Origin: Clostridia bacterium
GTDB lineage: Bacteria; Bacillota; Clostridia; Oscillospirales; Butyricicoccaceae
Length of the DNA: 13,494 bases
Direction: 5' to 3'
Assembly: GCA_017552495.1 (NCBI GenBank)
Contig: JAFZPW010000193.1
Span: forward strand, 1 to 13,494
Shown: positions 1-6,532 of the stretch, one piece after another
Layout: the number at the start of each line of letters is the position of its first letter
Numbering within the stretch: position 1 is the first letter of the stretch
Translations under genes and position numbers: made by a program
The notes under the pieces: model-generated
Told to the model about the DNA's origin: nothing
Database searches by the model: none
The model's input: the letters and a program-made list of their open reading frames with translations, nothing else

Positions 1-802
1 CGCCGAAGCCGATCGCGGAGCGATCCGTCCGCGTCTCGATGATCTTGTCCAGCCCGTCGAAAGCGCCGCCGCAGATAAAGAGGATGTTCGTGGTGTCGAT
101 CTGAATAAACTCCTGCTGCGGATGCTTGCGACCGCCCTGGGGCGGCACATTCGCCACCGTTCCCTCTAAAATTTTCAACAGCGCCTGCTGCACACCCTCG
201 CCGGACACGTCCCGGGTGATGGACGGATTCTCGCTCTTGCGGGCGATCTTATCCAGCTCGTCGATATAGATAATGCCCCGCTGCGCCAGCTCCACGTCAT
301 AATCCGCCGCCTGAATCAAACGAAGCAGAATGTTTTCCACGTCCTCACCCACATATCCCGCTTCGGTGAGCGTTGTGGCGTCGGCAATGGTAAAAGGCAC
401 CTTCATAAAGCGGGCCAGCGTCTGGGCAAGATGGGTCTTGCCGCTGCCCGTAGGGCCAATCAAAAGCACGTTACTCTTTTGAATCTCCACATCGTCGTCC
501 GGATGAAGGATCCGCTTATAGTGGTTGTAAACCGCAACGCAAAGCGCCACCTTCGCCCGATCCTGCCCGATCACATATTGATCCAGTGACGCCTTCATCT
601 CCGCAGGCGTGGGAAGTTGATCGTCCAATTGAAAGCGAGCCGCGTTTTCCGCCTCGTCGCTTTCTTCTTCGATCAGATCGGCGCAAATCCCTACACATTC
701 GTTACAGATATAGGCGTTTGGCCCGGCGATCAGCCGTTTGACTTCATTCTGCGTGCGGCCGCAAAAGCTGCAGCGCACGTCTTTTTTATCATTATTTGCC
801 AT
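1..802 (-). CDS. clpX: ATP-dependent Clp protease ATP-binding subunit ClpX (N-terminal 267 residues; runs off the left edge)
   Basis: Partial AAA+ unfoldase that recognises, unfolds and threads substrates into the ClpP chamber in the cytoplasm. The N-terminal zinc-binding domain is visible: C11 and C14, then C33 and C36 (CSFC and CNEC). The AAA+ core follows, with Walker A GPTGSGKT at 116-123, the GYVG pore loop at about 149-152 and Walker B (IIYIDELDK) ending near 185. The reading frame is still open at base 1, so the rest of the AAA+ domain lies outside the window. The start is the ATG at 802-800, preceded by a GAGGAA Shine-Dalgarno. It follows clpP by 29 bases with no terminator between, so the two are probably co-transcribed. 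Nothing is unusual in the visible part. Confidence 0.97.
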   Translation of the reverse strand, partial: MANNDKKDVRCSFCGRTQNEVKRLIAGPNAYICNECVGICADLIEEESDEAENAARFQLDDQLPTPAEMKASLDQYVIGQDRAKVALCVAVYNHYKRILHPDDDVEIQKSNVLLIGPTGSGKTHLAQTLARFMKVPFTIADATTLTEAGYVGEDVENILLRLIQAADYDVELAQRGIIYIDELDKIARKSENPSITRDVSGEGVQQALLKILEGTVANVPPQGGRKHPQQEFIQIDTTNILFICGGAFDGLDKIIETRTDRSAIGFG

Positions 803-831
803 GTTTGTTCCTCATTTCAAGGGATGACGTT

Positions 832-1416
832 TTATCGCTTTTCGATCACCTTGTCGATCAGGCCGTAGACTCTCGCCTCTTCCGCCGTCATAAAATGATC
901 CCGCTCGGTGTCCCGTTCAATGACCTCGATCGGCTGCCCTGTGCGCTGACTCATGATGCGGTTGAGCTGCGCGCGTTTTTTCAGAATATGATCCGCGTGG
1001 ATCTGGATATCCGTTGCCTGTCCCTGCAAGCCACCCAAAAGGGGCTGATGGATCATGATTTCGCTGTTGGGCAGCGCCATCCGTTTACCGGGTGCCCCTG
1101 CCTGCAGTAAAAACGCACCCATGCTGGCCGCCATGCCGATGCAGATGGTGGCCACGTCGCAGTGGATATACTGCATCGTGTCGTAGATGGCGAAGCCGGC
1201 AGAGATCGAGCCGCCGGGACTGTTGATATAAAAGCTGATGTCCTTATCGGGATCCTGCGCCTCCAGATACAAAAGCTGCGCCACGATCAGGCTGGCGGTC
1301 ACGTCATTGACCTCTTCCGAAAGAATGATTACACGGTCATTCAACAGGCGAGAGAAAATATCGTAAGAGCGTTCACCGCGGCTGGTTTGCTCTACGACCA
1401 TGGGAATATAGGACAT
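832..1416 (-). CDS. clpP: ATP-dependent Clp protease proteolytic subunit ClpP
   Basis: A 194-residue serine peptidase that forms the double-heptamer proteolytic chamber used by ClpX or ClpC. The catalytic triad is visible: S98 in GMAASMGA, H123 in MIHQP and D173 in DTERD. The length is normal for the family. The SPGGSI segment at about 66-71 and the C-terminal GLIDKVIE are also typical. The ATG start at 1416 has an AAAGGAG Shine-Dalgarno at good spacing. The gene lies between tig and clpX in the common order tig-clpP-clpX. A perfect 10-bp hairpin sits in the upstream gap, just before the ribosome binding site. No clear CtsR or CIRCE operator was seen. Confidence 0.98.
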   Translation of the reverse strand: MSYIPMVVEQTSRGERSYDIFSRLLNDRVIILSEEVNDVTASLIVAQLLYLEAQDPDKDISFYINSPGGSISAGFAIYDTMQYIHCDVATICIGMAASMGAFLLQAGAPGKRMALPNSEIMIHQPLLGGLQGQATDIQIHADHILKKRAQLNRIMSQRTGQPIEVIERDTERDHFMTAEEARVYGLIDKVIEKR

Positions 1417-1440
1417 ATCTGGCTCCTTTCATGTGCAAGG

Positions 1441-1470
1441 CGGGAAGCGCGGCATATGCGGCGCTTCCCG
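1441..1470 (-). promoter_or_regulatory. Perfect 10-bp inverted repeat in the tig-clpP gap
   Basis: The arms CGGGAAGCGC (1441-1450) and GCGCTTCCCG (1461-1470) are exactly complementary around a 10-base loop. Neither strand has a clear T-run after the stem, so it is not a standard intrinsic terminator. It ends about 15 bases before the clpP Shine-Dalgarno and would fold in the mRNA between tig and clpP. It may be a stabilising or processing hairpin, or a 5'-UTR element if clpP has its own promoter; the role is inferred. Confidence 0.6.
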
Positions 1471-1536
1471 TATTGTAGTCTGCTGTTACAGTTTACTCCG
1501 TCTGTCAAGAAAAATCTGTCGATTCTTCCAGCAAAC

Positions 1537-3003
1537 TCATTCCGCCTTAGTCTCGGCCTTTTTCGCTCTCGTGCGCTTAGGCTTTTCTTCAGCGGCGTGC
1601 TCTGTATTTTCCCCGGCCTTCTCCCCGGTCTTGGCGGTCTTTTTGGCGGGCTTCTTCTCCGCGGCAGATTCGGTCTTCTTCGTGGTCTTTTTGGCGGCGG
1701 GCTTCTTGGCGGGCTTGTCTTCCTTCGCCTTTGCGACGGCGTTTTCGATCACAAAATCGTTGGCCTTCTGACAAAGAAGATCCATCTTCAGATCCTCGGC
1801 GGGGAGCAGCTCCTTCACGCGCTCCATCTCCATCTTGTTCTGGTCGCAGAGCTTCTGATACTCGGCGTTGATCTCGTCCTCGGACACGTCCAGATTTTCC
1901 ATCTTGGCGATCTCCTCCAGTGCCAGACGAATCTTAACCTGACGAAGAGCCTGATCCCGGAAGATCATGCGGAAGGAATTGTGATCCATACCCTGCATCT
2001 TCAAATACTGTTCCAACTGCATACCCTGCATGGCAAGACGATAACCGAAATCCTCTTCAATGCGGTCGAGCTGAGAATCGACCATGGCGTCGGGAATGTC
2101 ACCCTCCATGGTGGCAATGACCTGATCCATCAGGTTTTCCTGAAAAGCATTTTTCGCACTCTCGGCCTTGCGCTCGGCCAGTTTCTTTTCGATGTCGGCC
2201 TTCAGCTCGGCCAGCGTATCGAACTCGGAAACATCCTTAGCGAACTCATCGTCCAGTTCGGGCTTCTGAGACTCCTTGACCTCGTTGATCCGGCACTTGA
2301 ACACAGCGGGCTTGCCGGCCAGCGATTTCTCCTGGTAAGCCTCGGGGAAAGTCACGTTGACATCGCATTCCTCTTCGGCCTTTTTGCCTACAAGTTGATC
2401 CTCGAAGCCGGGGATAAAGGCGCCGGATCCCAACTCCAGGTCAAACTTTTCACCCTTGCCGCCTTCAAAAGCCACGTCGTCCACAAAGCCTTCAAAGTCC
2501 AGATTGACGGTGTCGCCGTTCTGCGCCTCGCGGTCGACGGAAACCAGCCGGGCATTGCGCTGCTGCATCCGGGCGACTTCGCCCTCTACTTCTTCGGCGG
2601 AAACGGCTGCGTCCTCTTTCTCCGCTTCCAGACCCTTGTAGTCCTTAACAACCACCTCGGGCTTGACGTAAACCAGCGCGTTGAAGACAAAGGTGCCGTC
2701 TTCCTGCACATCGAAATCAGACAGCGCGGGCTGAGAAACGACCTCCAGACCGGCCTCCTTCACAGCGGCCTCGTAAGCGTCGGGGATGCAGAAGTTCATG
2801 GCGTCCTCATAAAAGACCTCTTTGCCGTAAAGGCGCTCCACCATTTTGCGGGGAGCGTGGCCCTTACGAAAGCCCTGGATGTTGATGGAGCGGATGTTTT
2901 TGCGGTAAGACTTTTCACAAGCCGCCTCAAAAATTTCCGGCTCCACGGCGATCGCCAAAGCCACCTGATTCTTTTCTTTCTTTTCAACATTTGTCAGTTT
3001 CAC
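1537..3003 (-). CDS. tig: Trigger factor (ribosome-associated chaperone and prolyl isomerase) with a long Lys/Ala-rich C-terminal tail
   Basis: A 488-residue chaperone that binds at the ribosome exit tunnel and protects nascent chains. The N-terminal ribosome-binding domain carries the signature GFRKGHAP at 44-51 (pattern G-F-R-x-G-x-x-P). An FKBP-type PPIase domain lies at about 155-245, with GDTVNLDFEGF and the IPGFEDQL segment. The helical chaperone domain follows to about 427. The last 61 residues (428-488) are a low-complexity tail rich in Lys, Ala, Glu and Pro with repeated KKPAKK-like units, which is extra to the core fold and makes the protein longer than a typical trigger factor of about 430 residues. 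The start is GTG at 3003, chosen because an AAGGAGG Shine-Dalgarno lies directly upstream and no nearby ATG fits. It is followed by clpP and preceded by the metallophosphoesterase. Confidence 0.96.
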   Translation of the reverse strand: MKLTNVEKKEKNQVALAIAVEPEIFEAACEKSYRKNIRSINIQGFRKGHAPRKMVERLYGKEVFYEDAMNFCIPDAYEAAVKEAGLEVVSQPALSDFDVQEDGTFVFNALVYVKPEVVVKDYKGLEAEKEDAAVSAEEVEGEVARMQQRNARLVSVDREAQNGDTVNLDFEGFVDDVAFEGGKGEKFDLELGSGAFIPGFEDQLVGKKAEEECDVNVTFPEAYQEKSLAGKPAVFKCRINEVKESQKPELDDEFAKDVSEFDTLAELKADIEKKLAERKAESAKNAFQENLMDQVIATMEGDIPDAMVDSQLDRIEEDFGYRLAMQGMQLEQYLKMQGMDHNSFRMIFRDQALRQVKIRLALEEIAKMENLDVSEDEINAEYQKLCDQNKMEMERVKELLPAEDLKMDLLCQKANDFVIENAVAKAKEDKPAKKPAAKKTTKKTESAAEKKPAKKTAKTGEKAGENTEHAAEEKPKRTRAKKAETKAE

Positions 3004-3047
3004 AGACAGTTCCTCCTTGCAATCTTGCGATTATTTTAATATTTTTA

Positions 3048-3746
3048 TTACTCAGCAATTTTGAGCGGGCGAAAGCCCAGCGCGTCCGCCGAAACGACGG
3101 TAAACTCGATCCCCCGCCGCGCTCCGGAAAAGGCGTGCCGCAGGCTTTCGCCGTGCAGATGACCGTAATAAACGCGCCTGACGGGATAACGCGCCAGGAT
3201 CTCCATGATCTGAGGCACTTCGCTGCCGGCGAAGATCGGCGGATAATGCAGAAAGCAGTCGATGCGCTCCGCCCCTTCCGCCATGGCGGCTTTCAGGGAC
3301 GCCTCCAGACGAATCAGTTCCCGTTTGAAGATTTTATCGTCACAGGCGGCCGGATCGTTCTTGTCATAAAACCAGCCGCGGGTGCCGCAAAGCGCGATGC
3401 CGTCATAAAAATAACAGGAATTGTGCAAAAAATCAATGGTTTTGACCTGATTTTCGGCAAAAAACCGTTTCATTTTTGTTACGGTCTCCCACCAATAGTC
3501 GTGATTGCCCTTCAACAGCAGTTTTTCCCCGGGAAATTGCTCTAAAAGTTGAAAATCCGGCAGGGCCTCCCGCAGGCTCATTCCCCAGGAAAAATCGCCG
3601 CAGATCAAAAGAAGATCCTCCGGACGCAAAACAGAAAAGCTCTCGATCAGTTTGTCCCGATATCCTTTCCAAATGCCGCCGAACACGTCCATCGGCTTGT
3701 CACAGCCTTCGGAAAGATGGGGGTCCCCTATGACATAAAGCGCCAT
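3048..3746 (-). CDS. Calcineurin-like metallophosphoesterase
   Basis: A 232-residue predicted phosphohydrolase. The dinuclear-metal motifs appear in order: GDPH at 7-10 (D8, H10), GDFSW at 50-54, GNHD at 80-83, a later His in FLHYPP, and GHLHG near the C-terminus. This is the full set for the calcineurin-like fold, so an active enzyme is expected. The substrate cannot be read from sequence; the family includes proteins annotated as Ser/Thr phosphatases and nucleotide phosphodiesterases. No signal peptide or membrane segment is seen. The ATG at 3746 has an AAAGGAG Shine-Dalgarno. The yraN stop is 12 bases upstream, and tig begins 44 bases after this stop in an AT-rich gap, consistent with one operon. 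Confidence 0.9.
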   Translation of the reverse strand: MALYVIGDPHLSEGCDKPMDVFGGIWKGYRDKLIESFSVLRPEDLLLICGDFSWGMSLREALPDFQLLEQFPGEKLLLKGNHDYWWETVTKMKRFFAENQVKTIDFLHNSCYFYDGIALCGTRGWFYDKNDPAACDDKIFKRELIRLEASLKAAMAEGAERIDCFLHYPPIFAGSEVPQIMEILARYPVRRVYYGHLHGESLRHAFSGARRGIEFTVVSADALGFRPLKIAE

Positions 3747-3758
3747 GTCTGCTCCTTT

Positions 3759-4103
3759 TTATTGAAATGCGTCTTCCAGATGAACGATTCGCCCATCTTG
3801 CGTATAGACCTCTATCACATCGAACCGAGCCGGGCGGTTATCCTCCTGCTCCGCCAGCCAGCACGCGGCAGTCGAACGGAGTTTTTGCCGTTTGGCGGGG
3901 CCGACGGCCTCCCGCGCAAGGGAAAACCGGTCGTTTTTCCGCAGCTTTACTTCTACAAAGACCACCATCTCGCCCTGTTCCGCAATGAGATCAATCTCGC
4001 CGTAGCGGCAATGGTAGTTGCGCCGGACGATCCGATATCCCTTCTTTTCCAAGGCCGCGGCGGCGATTTGCTCGCCGTGTTTTCCAAGCGCCTGTGCTTT
4101 CAT
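3759..4103 (-). CDS. yraN: YraN family protein (UPF0102, endonuclease-like fold)
   Basis: A 114-residue protein of the UPF0102/YraN family, which has the restriction-endonuclease-like fold. The candidate metal-site residues are E36 and D38 in GEIDLI, and E51 with K53 in VEVK, as in the family. The typical opening GKHGEQIAAAALEKKGY is present. The molecular role of the family is not firmly established; a part in DNA processing is inferred from the fold and its constant neighbour rnhB. The frame is open further upstream, but the ATG at 4103 is chosen because it overlaps the rnhB stop as ATGA (translational coupling) and gives the normal family length. Confidence 0.92.
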   Translation of the reverse strand: MKAQALGKHGEQIAAAALEKKGYRIVRRNYHCRYGEIDLIAEQGEMVVFVEVKLRKNDRFSLAREAVGPAKRQKLRSTAACWLAEQEDNRPARFDVIEVYTQDGRIVHLEDAFQ

Positions 4104-4702
4104 CTTGTTTCGTAAAATTTCTTCAAAAAACTCTGCCGATGCGCGGGACAGGGGCCAAATTCCCGCAGTTTTTCGTAATGCAGTTTCGTTGGATAGCCCT
4201 TGTGCTTCGCAAAACCATATTGCGGATAAAGCTTGTCCAATTCCAGCATGTACCGATCGCGGGACACCTTTGCCAGAATGGAGGCCGCCGCAATAGAGGC
4301 GCTCTTCCCGTCGCCGCCCACAAGGAGCAGCGTTGGCGCCTCTTCTGGCGCAGGATCCCGGTTGCCGTCCACCAGAATATAATCCGGTCTTATCGAAAGC
4401 GCTGACACGGCGCGGCGCATGGCCAAAAGCCGCGCCTGCAGAATATTGAGCCGGTCGATCTCGCCCTCGTCGGCAAACGCTACCGCCCAAGTTCTCGCCC
4501 GGGCCGTAATTTGCGGATAAAGCGCTTCCCGCTGCTTTTCCGAAAGCTGTTTGGAATCGTTCAGCCCCTCGATGGGATCGCTTAGATCCAGCATGACGGC
4601 CGCCGCATAAACCGGCCCCGCCAGCGGACCGCAGCCTGCCTCGTCGACGCCGCAGATCGCGCAATAACCCTTTTGCTCCAGTTCCCGTTCATAAGAAAAC
4701 AT
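4100..4702 (-). CDS. rnhB: Ribonuclease HII
   Basis: A 200-residue enzyme that cuts the RNA strand of RNA-DNA hybrids and removes misincorporated ribonucleotides. The DEDD active site is complete: D20 and E21 in GVDEAG, D113 in ILVDGN and D132 in the GGD before SIAAASILAKVSRD. The usual GRG motif next to the first two acids reads GCG (residues 23-25), an Arg-to-Cys change. The frame is open further upstream inside rbgA, but the ATG at 4702 is chosen: a GGAGG Shine-Dalgarno lies in the last rbgA codons, the ATG begins one base after the rbgA stop, and the length matches the family. The stop overlaps the yraN start by four bases. Confidence 0.95.
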   Translation of the reverse strand: MFSYERELEQKGYCAICGVDEAGCGPLAGPVYAAAVMLDLSDPIEGLNDSKQLSEKQREALYPQITARARTWAVAFADEGEIDRLNILQARLLAMRRAVSALSIRPDYILVDGNRDPAPEEAPTLLLVGGDGKSASIAAASILAKVSRDRYMLELDKLYPQYGFAKHKGYPTKLHYEKLREFGPCPAHRQSFLKKFYETR

Positions 4703-4703
4703 A

Positions 4704-5573
4704 TTACGCCTCCGGGGGGCTTTCCAGTGTGATTCGTCCCAGCTTGCCGGAGCGGAACTCATCCAACAACACCCGCGCCATGCGAAGCGTGTCATATTCG
4801 CCTCTTCCCGCCAGAAACCCGCGCTTTTTGGCGAGTTCGGCAAGTGTTTCATAGGGCAGATCCACATTTACTTCTGTAATGCCATATCGCTTTACAATCG
4901 CGCCGGGAGAAGAAATTTCAAGTTGTTGAATCAAATGACAAGCCAAATCCTCCAAATCAAGGATCTCATCCCGGATGGTTCCGGTAAAAGCGAGCCGATA
5001 GCCCATCTCGTCGCTCTCGATCTTGGGCCAGAGCATGCCGGGCGTGTCCATGAAATCAAATCCGCCTGGCAACGAGAACCATTGTTTTCCCCGGGTCACG
5101 CCGGGCTTGTCCGCGGCAACGGCCGCTTTTTTCCCCAGCAGACGGTTAATGAACGAACTTTTTCCAACGTTGGGGATGCCCATAATCATGATGCGTACGG
5201 TGCGCCCGCTCTGTCCTTTTTCCGCGTTGCGGGCAAGCAGATCGGCGCAGGTTTTTTCCGCGCAGGCGCGAAACTGGTTGAGAAAGCCGCCCTTCTGGCT
5301 GTTTGCCTCCATGACAAAAAGTCCGCTTTTACGATAATACGCGGCCCACTTGTCGGTCAGCGCAGGATCAGCTTGATCGGCGCGGTTAAGCACCAGCATA
5401 CGCCGCTTACCCGCGCAAAGCCGGTCAAGATCGGGGTTGCGGGAGCTTCCGGGGATGCGGGCGTCGATGAGCTCGCAGATCATATCAATATTTTTCAGAT
5501 CCGCCTGCATCACGCGGCGGGTCTTGGCCATATGGCCGGGATACCAATTTATATTAGTTTTATTTTCATTCAT
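4704..5573 (-). CDS. rbgA: Ribosome biogenesis GTPase RbgA/YlqF (circularly permuted GTPase)
   Basis: A 289-residue GTPase needed for late assembly of the 50S subunit in Bacillus. The permuted motif order is clear: G4 NRAD at 63-66 (usually NKxD), then G1 GIPNVGKS at 132-139, G2 Thr in GVTR at 160, and G3 DTPG at 176-179. The WYPGHMAKTRR segment at 10-20 is the family opening. The ATG at 5573 is preferred over a TTG three codons upstream because only the ATG leaves room for the weak AAGAAG site before it. The first nine codons (ATG AAT GAA AAT AAA and so on) are AT-rich and belong in composition to the adjoining island; from the Trp codon onward the gene has the GC-rich habit of its neighbours. 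The N-terminus therefore appears to have been replaced. Confidence 0.95.
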   Translation of the reverse strand: MNENKTNINWYPGHMAKTRRVMQADLKNIDMICELIDARIPGSSRNPDLDRLCAGKRRMLVLNRADQADPALTDKWAAYYRKSGLFVMEANSQKGGFLNQFRACAEKTCADLLARNAEKGQSGRTVRIMIMGIPNVGKSSFINRLLGKKAAVAADKPGVTRGKQWFSLPGGFDFMDTPGMLWPKIESDEMGYRLAFTGTIRDEILDLEDLACHLIQQLEISSPGAIVKRYGITEVNVDLPYETLAELAKKRGFLAGRGEYDTLRMARVLLDEFRSGKLGRITLESPPEA

Positions 5574-5600
5574 TTGGATCAACTTCTTTAATTAATTATT

Positions 5601-5630
5601 ATTATATTTCATAATAATATAAGTTTTCTA
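5601..5630 (-). promoter_or_regulatory. Possible promoter for rbgA inside the end of the island GNAT gene
   Basis: On the minus strand a perfect TATAAT (5606-5601) overlaps the GNAT stop codon. A TAGAAA (5630-5625, four matches to TTGACA) lies 18 bases before it, and the rbgA ATG follows about 28 bases downstream. Chance matches are common in such AT-rich DNA. A 9-bp AT-only inverted repeat (5597-5605 with 5611-5619) overlaps the same place. Confidence 0.3.
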
Positions 5631-6114
5631 TTAATTCTTGTCCATTTGGTAAAGTTAATAGATTAGTATCAACAAATTTACCACTCATATGTTTATAAAA
5701 TTCATTCGATGGATTTTCAGATAAACATCCAATAATCATTTTATCATAATTCATTTCTTTTAATTCATTTATTGCTTTGTTAAATAATATTTTCCCAAAA
5801 CCTTTTCCCTTAACATTATCTAATAAGTATAACGCACCTAATTCTCCACATTCGCTATACTTATCATATTTAGTTTTACGAACTCGTAATACTCCGACAT
5901 ACTCATCATTATATTTTAACAAAAACCTTCTACTGCTATCATTCAAACCTTCTTTTAAATTAGAAATAGTTTTTTGTATTTCCAATTCTGTATTTATTAA
6001 TTCCAAAAAATCATCATTTACGATTCCTTTATATGATTGTTTCCATGCAAGAGCATTAACTCTTGCATAATATTCAACATTATCTATGTTCATATCTTCT
6101 ATAATATAATTCAT
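5602..6114 (-). CDS. GNAT family N-acetyltransferase (AT-rich, probably acquired)
   Basis: A 170-residue single-domain GCN5-related acetyltransferase that would use acetyl-CoA to acetylate an amine; the substrate is unknown. The opening EYYARVNALAWKQSYKGIV segment, the strand ELGALYLL at 91-98, the acetyl-CoA pyrophosphate loop VKGKGFGK at 101-108 and the NEFY segment at 137-140 are typical. Two ATGs stand in tandem (6117 and 6114); the second is chosen because it sits 7 bases from the GAGG core, the first only 4. The frame is open further upstream without a better start. Codon use is strongly AT-biased, unlike all neighbours. The first 44 residues are 52% identical to the truncated gene at 6381-6524. 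It lies 28 bases before rbgA. Confidence 0.88.
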   Translation of the reverse strand: MNYIIEDMNIDNVEYYARVNALAWKQSYKGIVNDDFLELINTELEIQKTISNLKEGLNDSSRRFLLKYNDEYVGVLRVRKTKYDKYSECGELGALYLLDNVKGKGFGKILFNKAINELKEMNYDKMIIGCLSENPSNEFYKHMSGKFVDTNLLTLPNGQELIENLYYYEI

Positions 6115-6261
6115 CATTTCACCTCTTTTTTTGATATAAAATATGTTCCAACACAATTGTCGGCACATTACAAGCCAGTACCCTAATTCATCACAAAAAT
6201 GAGTATATTTTAACCTGTTTTTAATTGCTTTTCTTTCTTTTTTACTAAAACTTGCAAGATC

Positions 6262-6354
6262 TCAATTCTTAAAAACTCCCATTTTATAAGAGTTTAAGTA
6301 ATAGTCGCCATAAATACAGGACAGGCAGTTGATGCTGGCTTTGTTTTCGCTCAT
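6262..6354 (-). pseudogene. Possible displaced 5' end of native rbgA, or a 30-codon orphan ORF
   Basis: An ATG at 6354 has a good GAGG Shine-Dalgarno 8 bases upstream. Its first nine residues, MSENKASIN, match the present rbgA start MNENKTNIN at six of nine positions without gaps, but with GC-rich codons. After this the frame reads CLSCIYGDYY and stops at a TGA (6264-6262). Shifting by one base gives CPVFMAT, which can be laid over YPGHMAK of RbgA (Pro, Met and Ala in register), so a frameshifted decayed copy is possible. The gap from the preceding truncated GNAT stop (26 bases) is close to the gap between the island GNAT and rbgA (28 bases). The alternative is an unrelated small Cys-containing ORF. 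The rbgA reading is an inference from a short match. Confidence 0.45.
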
Positions 6355-6380
6355 TCGATGATCCTCAAAACAATCACAGG

Positions 6381-6524
6381 TCAAAACAATGATTCCCTAT
6401 TGATCCGCTTCAAATAGTCCTCGGCAATGATCCCCTGATACGACTGCAGCCATGCCAGCGCCTGGATCCTTGCATAATCTGCAACAGTATCAACGGTCAG
6501 TTTTTCAACCGTATATTGCATCAT
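6381..6524 (-). pseudogene. Truncated GNAT acetyltransferase, N-terminal 47 codons only
   Basis: An open frame beginning with two tandem ATGs (6524 and 6521) and ending at a TGA (6383-6381). It contains DYARIQALAWLQSYQGII, the N-terminal helix region of a GNAT protein. Aligned without gaps to the island GNAT it shares 23 of 44 residues, including the tandem Met start, YAR, ALAW, QSY and the final IN-x-E. The homology stops abruptly at codon 44, so the acetyl-CoA binding part is missing and the product cannot be active. It starts 8 bases after the lepB stop with a GGGAG site overlapping the lepB end, the spacing of an operon partner. Base composition is close to normal for the window, so this is probably the native gene remnant. 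Confidence 0.8.
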
Positions 6525-6532
6525 TCTCCCGG

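Larger units (their letters stand above)
5545..6300. other. AT-rich island of probable foreign origin
   Basis: Hand counts per 60-base line give about 12% GC at 5581, 30% at 5821, 18% at 5941 and 25% at 6181 and 6241, against 70% at 5401 in rbgA. The left edge is sharp, at the Trp codon 10 of rbgA. The right edge is softer, near 6300. The island holds one complete GNAT gene and the first nine rbgA codons. No transposase, integrase, clear terminal inverted repeats or target duplication was seen, so homologous recombination with related but AT-rich DNA fits better than transposition. Confidence 0.8.

Noticed and set aside
1472..1508. TTGACA and TACAAT as a clpP promoter
   Set aside because: The 25-base spacing is far outside the 16-18 range, and no better -35 or -10 partner fits either box.
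1162..3039. Long rightward open frame of 625 codons across clpP and tig
   Set aside because: It is antisense to two genes with complete catalytic and signature motifs; its own translation shows no domain and a biased Leu/His/Gly composition typical of a complementary-strand shadow.
4104..4867. Longer versions of yraN and rnhB from upstream in-frame starts
   Set aside because: The extensions lie inside the preceding genes, show no family similarity, and the chosen ATGs have coupling overlap (yraN) or a GGAGG site (rnhB) and give normal lengths.
5574..5582. TTG start of rbgA three codons upstream
   Set aside because: The purine-rich AAGAAG would touch the TTG with no spacing, and RbgA proteins begin shortly before the WYPGHM segment.
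5545..6300. The AT-rich island as an insertion sequence or integrated element
   Set aside because: No transposase or integrase frame, no clear terminal inverted repeats and no target duplication; the only gene is a GNAT.
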